DNA of 48,117 nucleotides from Marinomonas flavescens. Its GTDB lineage: Bacteria > Pseudomonadota > Gammaproteobacteria > Pseudomonadales > Marinomonadaceae. Position 1 is the stretch's first letter, and each line of letters opens with the position of its first letter. The notes under the pieces were generated by a model, which was not told where the DNA came from, ran no database searches, and saw only the letters and a program-made list of their open reading frames with translations. The stretch is taken from assembly GCF_004352835.1 (NCBI RefSeq), contig NZ_SJSB01000024.1:1-48117 (forward strand), read 5' to 3'. Positions 30,397-38,283 of the stretch are shown here, piece by piece. Made by a program: the position numbers and the translations under genes.

Positions 30397-30844
30397 GATT
30401 TTAGCCCTCTATCACCTATTTCAACACACTAACTTCTCATAATAAAAGCACAGAACAGACTCAGAACCGAGACATTGTTGAATCGTTACATTAGCCGTTC
30501 AAAATATTTACTCTAGAAGGTCGTTAGTAGGCGTTATGATGGTGTAGCAATAAGCCAAATTTTCTAGTGTTAGGCGTCTTTATTGGTGTTAATGTTAATA
30601 CTGAAAGCGAGAAGCAAGTTGGCCTTACTGCCTACAGCTTGTGGAAGGACCCCATAGATAAGTAAGTGTCTGTGTCAGGGTGCGACCTTTCTTCATTGCC
30701 CATGGATGATTAGGGATCATATTTTTAAAGGGTAGCCGTTTATTCGGTTACCCTTTTTCTTTGAACGATTAACTCCCCGCATCTGTGCCTACTCAGTATT
30801 TTGCTTCGGCATGCACAAAATTCCACAGCCTTTGCTGAGAGAGA
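30397..30844. other. non-coding region left of the ssrA-derived repeat
   Basis: About 450 bases with no supported gene. A terminator-like hairpin is present at 30727-30758 (listed separately). Confidence 0.4.
30727..30758. terminator. terminator-like hairpin
   Basis: aaagggtagccg (30727-30738) pairs with cggttacccttt (30745-30756), one G-T pair, followed by T's. It is not next to any intact gene end and may be the old terminator of a gene lost from the left flank of the island. Confidence 0.6.
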
Positions 30845-30965
30845 GTTTGTATTCTACAGATCAAAAAAACCACTCGAAGGCGAGTTCTTGTACGCGCATT
30901 CAGCTCCCTTTCAAAGTGTAAATTCTCTAAATGATAGCCGTATTATTGGTGGAGACGGGGGGGGG
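30845..30965. repeat. second copy of the ssrA 3' end and downstream region (att-like repeat)
   Basis: This segment is an imperfect direct copy of 32267-32398, the 3' end of ssrA plus the sequence beyond it. It includes a decayed version of the ssrA terminator. The last 26 bases (30938-30963) match 32373-32398 exactly: part of the acceptor-stem end of tmRNA with its CCA complement. The tmRNA body is not present beyond it; sequence diverges after the G-run. This is the pattern left by a tyrosine-recombinase island inserted at the ssrA 3' end. Confidence 0.85.
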
Positions 30966-31039
30966 CGGGCCCTGTGTAAAAAACCTTTAAAATCAGTGAT
31001 TTATTGATTTATTGATTTATACAGTTAACTGGGTTTTTT

Positions 31040-31828
31040 TTAGGTGCTTGGTGTGTCGGTTGTGCGTCCTTTCCATATTGTCATTGGCTTTAAATTGTAA
31101 CTTTTAGGGCAAAGGGTATTTCTGTCCAAAGATGCATTAGGAGCATAATTTTTTATGTAAAATAACGCTTTTCTTTCAAGCTCTTTAGTAGCTCTAACTC
31201 CTAAGGTTATTTTTTTTATATATTTATAAGGAAGAGTTAAGGTGAACAATGGAAAACCATTTTTATCGGTATTAAATGGTAAAAAACAATTTAGTTCAGC
31301 TAAGATACGGTACTCCTCTTCGTGTTCCCATTGATCATCCTTATATAAGGCCGATGAAAAAATTGATGTAGATGTGTATTCTTCTTGGCTTTCTGGCCTA
31401 TCTTTTTTATATACGACACTGCCTGATGAACCGCTGGGTGTTTTTATTTCTTTTAGACCTGCTTCTATATATGAAAACTCGATTACAAAGCCTGTATGAT
31501 CTTTGGAGTAATAAGACCACATAGGTCTAGAGTCTCCTTTTTTGCTAAGTGATAAAATACCGATAGAGTTATTTATTGCAGAGTAAAAATCACTTATATA
31601 ATCAGTATCTATTTCCGGTTGATTAATAGGTTTATATTCATCTATTGGAGAGAAACTAGAAAAACCACGGTGTTTATCTCCGTAAAACCTATGTTTTAGA
31701 ACGGGGAATGATTCAAAAGGATCGTTTAGTGATTCAGGTTGGGAAAATCTTATGCTAATTCCTTTAGATGTAACTATGAAATCAAAAGAATCGGGAGGGT
31801 AGTATTTGAAAAGAGTATTACTAGACAT
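31040..31828 (-). CDS. DUF2971 family protein, island cargo
   Basis: A 262-residue soluble protein. The N-terminus LFKYYPPDSFDFIVTSKGISI with RFSQPESLNDPFES and the block GILSLSKKGDSRPMWSYYSKDHTGFVIEF are characteristic of DUF2971. No catalytic function is established for this family, which is frequent in mobile and defence-rich regions. The frame is intact and notably AT-rich compared with the core genes nearby. Its ATG overlaps the stop of the integrase remnant by eight bases, so it was probably co-transcribed and translationally coupled with the integrase gene. It is the only intact gene in the ssrA island remnant. Confidence 0.82.
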   Translation of the reverse strand: MSSNTLFKYYPPDSFDFIVTSKGISIRFSQPESLNDPFESFPVLKHRFYGDKHRGFSSFSPIDEYKPINQPEIDTDYISDFYSAINNSIGILSLSKKGDSRPMWSYYSKDHTGFVIEFSYIEAGLKEIKTPSGSSGSVVYKKDRPESQEEYTSTSIFSSALYKDDQWEHEEEYRILAELNCFLPFNTDKNGFPLFTLTLPYKYIKKITLGVRATKELERKALFYIKNYAPNASLDRNTLCPKSYNLKPMTIWKGRTTDTPST

Positions 31829-32001
31829 TTAGTGATCCTGATAACGGGTTTAATCTCGTGGCTTCTTCTAGGAAGTCGGGGGCTAGGTGTGCGTAGCGCA
31901 TAGTCATTTTTATGTCACTATGGCCGAGTATCTTTTGTAAGGTCAAGATGTTGCCGCCGTTCATTATGACGCAATACGTGCACGGCTTGGCTTTGGTTCT
32001 G
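31821..32001 (-). pseudogene. tyrosine recombinase (phage integrase) C-terminal remnant
   Basis: On the minus strand the catalytic core of a phage-type integrase is readable in two frames. The first frame gives QAVHVLRH, the conserved HxLRH box. After a deletion of about 20 bases and a frameshift, the second frame gives NGGNILTLQKILGHSDIKM, then TMRYAHLAPDFLEEATRLN. This contains the LGHS histidine and the catalytic tyrosine (RYAHL). The DNA-binding N-terminus and first catalytic arginine are missing; an in-frame TGA lies just upstream at 32002-32004. The stop overlaps the DUF2971 start. Its location between ssrA-derived repeats explains its origin. Confidence 0.85.
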
Positions 32002-32266
32002 TCATCCTTTCGCTCTTACCCAAAAGTACGCTGGTTGATACTGATACCTTAGTTATTAGGGAAATATAACGGCTTTTATGACCGCTTAGCAAATAATCCT
32101 CTGGGGTAGTTGATGGCAATATACATGCCGTGGTCATTGGGCATGGTGTCTTTGGTTTTCATGCCGATCACTAACGAATCATAATGGTATTATTGGCTTC
32201 CTAAAATCTCTATTTTTATCTGACATTTATTCTTTAGGCAGGTTAAATTGCTTATGACAAGAGGGT
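32002..32266. other. degraded island sequence
   Basis: About 265 bases between the integrase remnant and the ssrA-side repeat. On the minus strand a 28-codon open stretch (32076-32162) reads MKTKDTMPNDHGMYIAINYP and beyond; I do not recognise it. It looks like a fragment of a lost island gene. Confidence 0.4.
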
Positions 32267-32398
32267 GTTTGTTTTCTACAGGCCAAAAAAAACCACCCGA
32301 AGGTGGTTCTAATTTTGATGCTTCATACGTGCATCCAGTTCCCTTTCAAAGTGCAAACTCTCTAAAAGACAACCGTATTATTGGTGGAGACGGGGGGG
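32267..32398. repeat. ssrA-side copy of the att-like direct repeat
   Basis: Partner of 30845-30965. It includes the functional 3' end of ssrA and its terminator. The final 26 bases are identical in both copies; the rest has diverged by substitutions and small gaps, so the two copies are not recent duplicates. Confidence 0.85.
32285..32308 (-). terminator. ssrA terminator
   Basis: On the minus strand: aaccacc, a TTCG tetraloop, ggtggtt, then eight T's. It lies about 75 bases beyond the CCA end of tmRNA. Confidence 0.9.
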
Positions 32399-32743
32399 AT
32401 CGAACCCCCGTCCGTCAGTCCGCTGCCATCGGCTCTACATGCATAGTCACTTCTATTATTTGACCACGAACCGCCCGAAGGACAGGGTGTTAATGGCGAG
32501 CCTACTTAGTCTTAGAACCTTATCCCTAGGCGGGGCATCGGTTAGCATCCTGTAATTTATGATACTGCGGAGTCTCGGGCTACAAGCAACCTGAGGGCAG
32601 CACACTAGCAGCGGTTTAGGCTGCTAAAGCGTAGTTTTCGTCGTTTGCGACTATAAAATTGATGCGGGGGATTAACGAGATCACGCATCACTCTCGACAT
32701 GCACCTTTGGGTTTGTAACCGACGTCGAAACCATGTCGTCCCC
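32382..32743 (-). ncRNA. ssrA: transfer-messenger RNA (tmRNA)
   Basis: A 362-base tmRNA that, with SmpB, releases ribosomes stalled on broken mRNA and tags the nascent chain. The 5' end (GGGGACGAC, from 32743) pairs with the 3' end (GTCTCCACCA, to 32382) to form the tRNA-like acceptor stem. The 3' T-arm-like GGATCGAACCCCC is present. The tag frame (32648 down to 32616) encodes ANDENYALAA and a stop, the same tag peptide as in E. coli. smpB is 90 bases upstream on the same strand. The 3' end has served as an integration site (see repeats). Confidence 0.96.
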
Positions 32744-32756
32744 AAAAAGTAACTCA

Positions 32757-32762
32757 ATTCTA
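32757..32762 (-). promoter_or_regulatory. possible -10 element of ssrA
   Basis: TAGAAT on the minus strand, 13 bases before the mature tmRNA 5' end. No good -35 hexamer is visible, so this is tentative. Confidence 0.35.
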
Positions 32763-32833
32763 ACGGAAACAATGTGCTTACGCTAGAGATAACGCTGAAA
32801 AGCTAAGTATCTACACTATTATATTATCAAGTG

Positions 32834-33313
32834 TTAGGTACTGTGCTTCATTAATCGTTCTTTGTCTCTCGACCAATCACGATCTCTTTCTGTATCGCGT
32901 TTGTCGTGGTCTTTTTTACCTGTTACCAAAGCCACTTCACATTTGATCTTGTTGCCTTTCCAGTACAGCGCCATGGCTGCACAGGTTTTACCTTTTTGCT
33001 CGGTAATTTGTATTATCTTATCGAGCTCTTTGCGGTTCAACAGCAGTTTACGTTGGCGCATTGGCTCGCATACAACGTGTGTTGAAGCACTCAGTAGTGG
33101 CGTAATACGCGCGCCAACAAGCCAAGCTTCGTTTTGGTGAATGATAACGAAGGCGTCTACTAATTGTGCTTTGCCTTCGCGCAGACTTTTTACTTCCCAA
33201 CCAGACAAAACCAAACCGGCTTCAAACTTCTGGTCAACGAAATAGTCAAATTTTGCACGTTTATTAAGCGCTATAGTGCCCGTGCCACTGGATTTTTTCT
33301 TTACTTTACTCAT
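32834..33313 (-). CDS. smpB: SsrA-binding protein SmpB
   Basis: A 159-residue RNA-binding protein that docks on tmRNA and replaces the anticodon arm in the stalled ribosome. The family blocks are complete: [36 protein letters not shown] and [13 protein letters not shown]. The lysine-rich basic tail ([20 protein letters not shown]) reaches the mRNA channel in homologues. It is directly upstream of ssrA on the same strand, the common arrangement. The next gene is divergent. Confidence 0.97.
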   Translation of the reverse strand: MSKVKKKSSGTGTIALNKRAKFDYFVDQKFEAGLVLSGWEVKSLREGKAQLVDAFVIIHQNEAWLVGARITPLLSASTHVVCEPMRQRKLLLNRKELDKIIQITEQKGKTCAAMALYWKGNKIKCEVALVTGKKDHDKRDTERDRDWSRDKERLMKHST

Positions 33314-33495
33314 AGTCGGAAATTATACGGTCGATAGAGGTAAAAACCTATGCTTTTCTTGAGGTATGCGTCTTAATGTTAGAAAATTCACCCTCAGTAA
33401 ATGAATTGTCATGACGAAAGAGTTCAGTTGCGATCTGGTCTCTTTTTTCGTCTTTAATTATTAAAAACACTACTGAGTAGTGAGAGCGTAAATTT

Positions 33496-34854
33496 ATGCC
33501 CGAAAGTAGATGTTTACAAGGTATATGGTCAAGTCCGTGGATATTTATTTTTGCCGCGAGCGGATCCGCTGTTGGTTTAGGAAATATTTGGAAATTCCCT
33601 TACCTAATTGGCGAAAATGGCGGTGGTGCCTTTTTAGTCATCTACTGTGCCTGTTTATTATTAGTTGGTTTGCCAATTTTGATGGCTGAGGTGGCGTTAG
33701 GTCGTACTGTTCGCTCTAACCCCATTGATACTATTAATGATTTAAGTGAACGACGTGTTATTAGTTCATTTTGGGTGGTTGTGCCTTGGATTGCTGGTTT
33801 GGCTGGCTTTTTGATCCTAACTTTTTATAGCGTTATCGCTGGCTGGTCGATTGCGTATTTTGAGCGCGCAGTGTCAGGTAAATTAGTGGGCATTACTCAG
33901 GTGCAAGCGACGGGTATGTTTAATCATTTACTCGCATCACCAGGCGAGATGCTGCTGTGGCATTCGATTTTTATGGCGTTAGTGGTGCTGACGGTAGGTC
34001 AGTCGGTGACTCGTGGTTTGGCTGCCTTGGTACGAATTTTACTGCCTGTGTTAATTGTTGTGATGGTGTTGTTAGCTGGATATTCTCTAAAAACAGGTGA
34101 TGCGGCCGATGCGATCCATTTTTTATTCCGTTGGTCATGGCAAGATGTTTCTTTTGATGTGGTGCTTGCTGCTGTTGGTCATGCTTTGTTCAGCTTGAGT
34201 ATTGGTATGGGCGCTATGTTTGCTTATGGTGCGTATATGAGTAAGCGGATGTCTATTGCCCGAGCTTGCTCAGCGGTAGTCACTGTGGATTTAGTTGTTT
34301 CTTTGTTGGCTTGCTTGGTTATTTTTCCATTGGCTTTCGCATTCCACATTAATTTGGACTCTGGTCCTAGTTTAGCCTTTGTTTCTTTGCCTATTATTTT
34401 TGGTAATTTACCGGCTGGGCAGTTGGTGGGAGGTTTCTTTTTCTTGTTGCTCGTGATTGCGGCATTAACCTCTTCGATTTCGATGCTTGAATTGTTTGTC
34501 GCCTGGTTACATGAAAAATTCTATATTGCCCGCTTTAAAGCTGCATTGTTGCTGGGTGGCGCGGCTTGGTTTATTGGTATCGCTGTACTTTTATCGTTTA
34601 ATCATTGGGATGTAAAAGTACTGTTCGATTTAAACCTCTTTGAGTTGCTTGATAAGCTGACCTCGTTAATTATGTTGCCGGTTGGTGCTATTTTATTGTC
34701 TGTGTTGGTTGCGTGGTTTATCCCTAAAACTATGTTGCAAAATGAGATGATTACTCGCCAAACTAGTCATTTTCGTTTGTGGTATAACACATTGAAATAT
34801 ATCAGTATTCCTGCATTAGTTGTTATTACTCTTGCAGGCTGGATAGGAGTTTGA
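33496..34854 (+). CDS. sodium-dependent transporter, NSS/SNF family
   Basis: A 452-residue inner-membrane protein with about 11 or 12 helices. The N-terminal signature GSAVGLGNIWKFPYLIGENGGGAFL is the Na+/substrate-binding first helix of LeuT-like neurotransmitter:sodium symporters. The substrate is probably an amino acid but cannot be determined. Its stop falls one base before the TTG start of ratA, so the two are probably co-transcribed. In relatives smpB and ratA are usually direct divergent neighbours; this gene sits between them. Confidence 0.9.
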   Translation: MPESRCLQGIWSSPWIFIFAASGSAVGLGNIWKFPYLIGENGGGAFLVIYCACLLLVGLPILMAEVALGRTVRSNPIDTINDLSERRVISSFWVVVPWIAGLAGFLILTFYSVIAGWSIAYFERAVSGKLVGITQVQATGMFNHLLASPGEMLLWHSIFMALVVLTVGQSVTRGLAALVRILLPVLIVVMVLLAGYSLKTGDAADAIHFLFRWSWQDVSFDVVLAAVGHALFSLSIGMGAMFAYGAYMSKRMSIARACSAVVTVDLVVSLLACLVIFPLAFAFHINLDSGPSLAFVSLPIIFGNLPAGQLVGGFFFLLLVIAALTSSISMLELFVAWLHEKFYIARFKAALLLGGAAWFIGIAVLLSFNHWDVKVLFDLNLFELLDKLTSLIMLPVGAILLSVLVAWFIPKTMLQNEMITRQTSHFRLWYNTLKYISIPALVVITLAGWIGV

Positions 34855-34855
34855 T

Positions 34856-35287
34856 TTGAGTCATATAGAGCGTTTTGCTCATGTAGAATACAGTTGCGAG
34901 CAAATGTTTGCATTGGTAAACGATATTGATGGTTATCCAGAGTTTCTTCCAGGTTGCTTGGATTCTTCTTTGATTTCCCGTACGCCAACCGAAATTGTTG
35001 CCTCTTTAGTGGTGGGTAAAGGACCTGTGCGTCAGGCTTTTACCACGAAGAATTTTTTGCAAGAGTCTAATCGGATCGAAATGACCCTAGTAAAGGGGCC
35101 ATTTAAAAAGCTGCATGGCGTATGGACGTTTACTGAACTGTCGCCAAATCGTTGTAAAATAGCGCTCAGTATTGAATTTGAATTAAGTGGTATGCTGAAA
35201 TTTGCTTTTGGCAGTGTATTTAGTCAAATTGCTAACACCATGGTGGATGCATTTGGTAAACGAGCAAAGGTGGTTTACGGTGAGTAA
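34856..35287 (+). CDS. ratA: RatA-type START/Coq10-domain protein
   Basis: A 143-residue single-domain protein of the polyketide cyclase/START superfamily. The pattern VEYSCEQMFALVNDIDGYPEFLP is diagnostic of the RatA/Coq10 family. In E. coli RatA was reported to block 70S ribosome formation; homologues act in ubiquinone handling, and the true role is debated. The start is TTG with AGGAG six bases upstream, unusual but well placed. The gene overlaps rnfH by eight bases. Confidence 0.92.
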   Translation: MSHIERFAHVEYSCEQMFALVNDIDGYPEFLPGCLDSSLISRTPTEIVASLVVGKGPVRQAFTTKNFLQESNRIEMTLVKGPFKKLHGVWTFTELSPNRCKIALSIEFELSGMLKFAFGSVFSQIANTMVDAFGKRAKVVYGE

Positions 35288-35573
35288 AATACGAGTAGAA
35301 GTCGCGTATGCATTGCCAGAAAAGCAAAAAATCATTGCACTGGATGTGGAAGAGGGTTGCACGGTAAGAGAAGCAATACTTCGCTCTAATATAAATACCT
35401 TTTTTCCGGGGTTAAATTTAGATGCCGTGAAAGTGGGTATTTTTGGAAAAGCGGTAAAAAATGCAGATACACAAGCGCTGAAAGAAGGCGAACGTGTTGA
35501 AATTTATCGAGAACTGACAGTTGACCCTAAACAAGCTAGGGCCAACCGTGCAGCAAAAACGGTTAAGGCTTAA
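35280..35573 (+). CDS. rnfH: RnfH family ubiquitin-fold protein (RatB)
   Basis: A 97-residue beta-grasp protein (RVEVAYALPEKQKIIALDV ... EGERVEIYRELTVDPKQARA). It is the usual partner of ratA; its function is unknown, despite the name taken from association with rnf genes. I chose GTG 35280, which overlaps the ratA stop (GTGAGTAA) and has AAGG upstream. The longer in-frame extension lies inside ratA. Its last four bases overlap the end of the convergent bamE gene. Confidence 0.92.
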   Translation: MSKIRVEVAYALPEKQKIIALDVEEGCTVREAILRSNINTFFPGLNLDAVKVGIFGKAVKNADTQALKEGERVEIYRELTVDPKQARANRAAKTVKA

Positions 35574-35887
35574 TCGTTTTTAATTTCAGCTAGATTGTTG
35601 CCTTTGAACATCAACGTGAGGTTGCTGACAGCACTTTTAGGCGTCTCTGGTGCTGCATACTCTACTTTGTAGATATAGTGCCACTCGCTGGGTTTAAAGC
35701 TGTCTCTTACCATTGGAGTGCCTAGAAGATAGATGACTTGTGATTGAGTCATGCCAACTTTTAGTTGAGATAGCTGATCCTTCGTTATTAGGTTGCCTTG
35801 TGTTACTGGCGCTTTATACGGAGGTGGAAATAAACTGCATGCGCTTAGAGAAAATAGGGCGCATATTACTAATATTGATTTTTTCAT
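35570..35887 (-). CDS. bamE: outer-membrane assembly lipoprotein BamE
   Basis: A 105-residue lipoprotein of the BAM complex, which inserts beta-barrel proteins into the outer membrane. The signal peptide ends in LSACS (lipid cysteine 17). The SmpA/OmlA fold follows, with LITKDQLSQLKVGMTQSQV and YLLGTPMVRDSFKPSEWHYIY. It is divergent from fur and convergent with rnfH, as in Pseudomonas (omlA-fur). Confidence 0.95.
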   Translation of the reverse strand: MKKSILVICALFSLSACSLFPPPYKAPVTQGNLITKDQLSQLKVGMTQSQVIYLLGTPMVRDSFKPSEWHYIYKVEYAAPETPKSAVSNLTLMFKGNNLAEIKND

Positions 35888-35915
35888 TTGTATTATCCTA
35901 ACTCAGGTGTGCTAA

Positions 35916-35932
35916 TGATAAAGTAATTATCA
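35916..35932. promoter_or_regulatory. candidate Fur box
   Basis: TGATAA-N5-TTATCA, a perfect 17-bp palindrome resembling the core of the Fur consensus (GATAATGATAATCATTATC). It lies 24 bases before the fur start in the bamE/fur divergent region, compatible with autoregulation. Seen in sequence; binding is inferred. Confidence 0.55.
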
Positions 35933-35956
35933 ACAAGTTCGAATAGAGAATGACTC

Positions 35957-36367
35957 ATGACTAGCGAAAATCAAGAACTAAAGAAAGCCGGACTCAAAGT
36001 AACCTTGCCCCGAGTAAAGATTTTACAAATTCTAGAGAGTGCTGGTGATCGTCACTTAAGCGCAGATGATGTCTATCGTACCTTGTTAGATCAAGGTGAA
36101 GATGTTGGTTTAGCGACAGTGTATCGAGTTCTGACTCAGTTCGAATCGGCTGATTTGGTAATGCGTCATCACTTTGAAGCGGGAACCGCGGTTTTCGAAT
36201 TGGCAAAAGGGGATCATCATGACCATATGATTTGTTTGGAAACAGGCAAAGTGGTTGAGTTTGTTGATCCTGTGATTGAAAAGCGTCAGCATGAAATTGC
36301 TGAAGAGCATGGTTTTGAAATTGAAGACCATAGCTTGATCATGTATGTGCGCCCAAAGAAGAAATAG
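35957..36367 (+). CDS. fur: ferric uptake regulator Fur
   Basis: A 136-residue iron-responsive repressor. A winged-helix domain (about residues 1-85; VTLPRVKILQILE, DVYRTLLDQGEDVGLATVYRVL) is followed by the metal-binding domain with HHDHMICLETGKVVEF. Only the first cysteine of the E. coli CxxC pair is present (the second is threonine), as in pseudomonad Fur, so the structural zinc site of the E. coli type is not complete. Downstream is a shared terminator with convergent recN. A Fur-box-like palindrome precedes it. Confidence 0.96.
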   Translation: MTSENQELKKAGLKVTLPRVKILQILESAGDRHLSADDVYRTLLDQGEDVGLATVYRVLTQFESADLVMRHHFEAGTAVFELAKGDHHDHMICLETGKVVEFVDPVIEKRQHEIAEEHGFEIEDHSLIMYVRPKKK

Positions 36368-36385
36368 CGGTAAACGCAACACGAT

Positions 36386-36426
36386 AAGTGGATAACCTAA
36401 ACATTGTTGGGTTATCCACTTTTTTG
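36386..36426. terminator. bidirectional terminator between fur and recN
   Basis: aagtggataacc (36386-36397) pairs perfectly with 36410-36421, followed by T's. It lies between two convergent genes. Confidence 0.88.
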
Positions 36427-36427
36427 T

Positions 36428-38098
36428 TTATTGTAATTGTACATTTCCTAGCATTTCTTTGGCGTGAGCCAGAGTTTGATCCGTTAGCTCTAACCCACCG
36501 AGTAAACGCGCAATTTCTTGAGTGCGTTCCTGATTTCTTAATTGTGCCACTTGTGAAGACGTTGCATCGTTTGCTACTTCTTTGCTTACGCGCAGATGCT
36601 GATCGCCCTGTGCGGCAACTTGCGCTAAATGGGTAACGCAGAAGACTTGTCCACGTTTCCCTACACTGCGCAGCATACGACCGACAACTTCGGCAATGCC
36701 GCCACTGATACCTACATCGACTTCATCAAACACCAATGTCGGAATGATAGAGGTATGAGCTGTGACAACTTGAATCCCTAAACTAATACGAGATAATTCA
36801 CCGCCTGAGGCAACCTTACGTAATGGTTGAGCGGGTTGTCCTGGGTTAGAAGCGATCATGTATTCGATTTCTTCAAAGCCATTAGACGACACTTGGTTAA
36901 GAGGTTGGCAGTCAATAAAGAAACGCGCATGGGGCATGCCTAGCCCATGAATTTGTTCTTCTACTTGTTTGGCAAGCGTATCTTTTGCGGCAATACGCTT
37001 TTCTGTCAATGTGGTTGCCAGTGCCGTCAGCATTTCGTAGGCGCGCTCTTCGTTTTCTTTTAGTTGTTCAATGCTTTCTTCGCTGCCTTGCAGTGAATCA
37101 AGGTCTGTATCAACGGACTCTCTGAGTATGAGTAGTGCTTCTGGTAATACTTTGTGTTTACGAGCTGTGTCGTAGATGTCAGTGAGGCGCTGCTCTATTT
37201 CACTGAGTCGTTCTGGATTTTGCTCCAGTGTGTCTTGGTAATGATGTAGGCTGTCTGCGGCTTCTTGCGCTTGAATTAACGCGGCTTTCATCATTTCCAG
37301 CGCATTTTCAAGCTCTTTAGTAGCAGGGCTAATTTGGCTGGCATTTTGTAGTGCTTGGTTTAACAGTGAGCAAACATTGCTTTCGTCACTATCAATTAAG
37401 ATACCGCTGGCTTGATAGGCTTTGTATTTAGAGTCTGCGATATTAGATAAAAAAGCTTGTTCATTTTCTAATTCGACAATTTCTCCTTCTTTTAAATCTA
37501 ACTGCTCTAATTCCTGCGACTGGTAAGATAAAAGCTGAATTTTGGCTTCTTGCTCCGATGAGCGATTTTGTTGTGCGGCCAGTTCGTCTTTTAGTTGGCG
37601 CCAAACGTTGTATTGTCGGCTGACCTGTTTTGATAGTTCAGTAAGTTGGCCGAATTCGTCTACTTGTTTACGTTGAGCGCTTTTTTTCAGTAATGATTGA
37701 TGTTCGTGCTGACCATGAATATCAACCAAATGGCTGCCGACTTCTTTTAAGTCCCCAAGCGTACAAGGGCGGCCATTAATATAGGCTTTAGATCGGCCTT
37801 CTTTGCTAATAACTCGACGTAAAATGCAATGTTGTTCGTGTTCTAGGTCTCTTTCTTCTAGCCACTCGAAGACATGAGGGTACTGAGTGATGTCGAAAGT
37901 GGCGCTAATATCGGCCTTTTTTTCTCCATGACGAACCACAGACGCGTCTGTTCTGCTGCCCAAACAGAGTGATAGAGCGTCAACCATGATGGATTTGCCA
38001 GCGCCTGTTTCACCGGAAATCACGGTCATGCCTGTTTTAAATTCTAAATCCAAGGCGTCAACAATAGCGAAATTGGAAATAGCGATGCTCGTTAGCAT
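36428..38098 (-). CDS. recN: DNA repair protein RecN
   Basis: A 556-residue SMC-like ATPase acting in double-strand-break repair. Walker A is ISGETGAGKSIMVDALSL near residue 31. Long coiled-coil arms occupy about residues 160-370. The C-terminal signature and Walker B blocks are VASGGELSRISLGIQV and PTLVFDEVDVGISGG. I chose ATG 38098, which has GGAG seven bases upstream and gives the usual MLTSIAISNFAIVDAL start, over GTG 38110. It is divergent from grpE. I do not see a clear LexA box in the upstream sequence. Confidence 0.95.
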   Translation of the reverse strand: MLTSIAISNFAIVDALDLEFKTGMTVISGETGAGKSIMVDALSLCLGSRTDASVVRHGEKKADISATFDITQYPHVFEWLEERDLEHEQHCILRRVISKEGRSKAYINGRPCTLGDLKEVGSHLVDIHGQHEHQSLLKKSAQRKQVDEFGQLTELSKQVSRQYNVWRQLKDELAAQQNRSSEQEAKIQLLSYQSQELEQLDLKEGEIVELENEQAFLSNIADSKYKAYQASGILIDSDESNVCSLLNQALQNASQISPATKELENALEMMKAALIQAQEAADSLHHYQDTLEQNPERLSEIEQRLTDIYDTARKHKVLPEALLILRESVDTDLDSLQGSEESIEQLKENEERAYEMLTALATTLTEKRIAAKDTLAKQVEEQIHGLGMPHARFFIDCQPLNQVSSNGFEEIEYMIASNPGQPAQPLRKVASGGELSRISLGIQVVTAHTSIIPTLVFDEVDVGISGGIAEVVGRMLRSVGKRGQVFCVTHLAQVAAQGDQHLRVSKEVANDATSSQVAQLRNQERTQEIARLLGGLELTDQTLAHAKEMLGNVQLQ

Positions 38099-38210
38099 AA
38101 TGGGCTCCACATAAGGAAAATATTTATATGGTTATTTATACAGTACTTGGTTGTTTTTTGACAAGTAGGGGGGAGATATTTAATTCCCTTTAAATTTATA
38201 TGGTTTTGGT

Positions 38211-38238
38211 GTTGAAAGGTAAAAAGCTGGCCCCATAT
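38211..38238 (+). promoter_or_regulatory. sigma-32 (heat shock) promoter of grpE
   Basis: GTTGAAA (38211-38217), 13-base spacer, CCCCATAT (38231-38238). This fits the RpoH consensus CTTGAAA-N11-16-CCCCATNT nearly perfectly. The start codon of grpE is 45 bases downstream. Confidence 0.85.
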
Positions 38239-38283
38239 AGCCAACACAGTTAGAGAATACTTTCTGTTATTTGGAGTAATAAA

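Larger units (their letters stand above)
30938..32398. mobile_element. remnant of an integrative island at ssrA
   Basis: About 1.43 kb bounded by exact 26-bp direct repeats (30938-30963 and 32373-32398) derived from the ssrA 3' end. Inside are a broken tyrosine integrase, one intact DUF2971 gene and unidentifiable fragments. The ssrA 3' end is a well-known integration target. The element cannot excise by itself since its integrase is truncated. The small size suggests internal deletion of a larger island or prophage. Confidence 0.8.

Noticed and set aside
30801..31007. 68-codon plus-strand frame covering the ssrA-derived repeat
   Set aside because: It translates the duplicated ssrA 3' end and terminator; the same frame opens at 32248 for the same reason.
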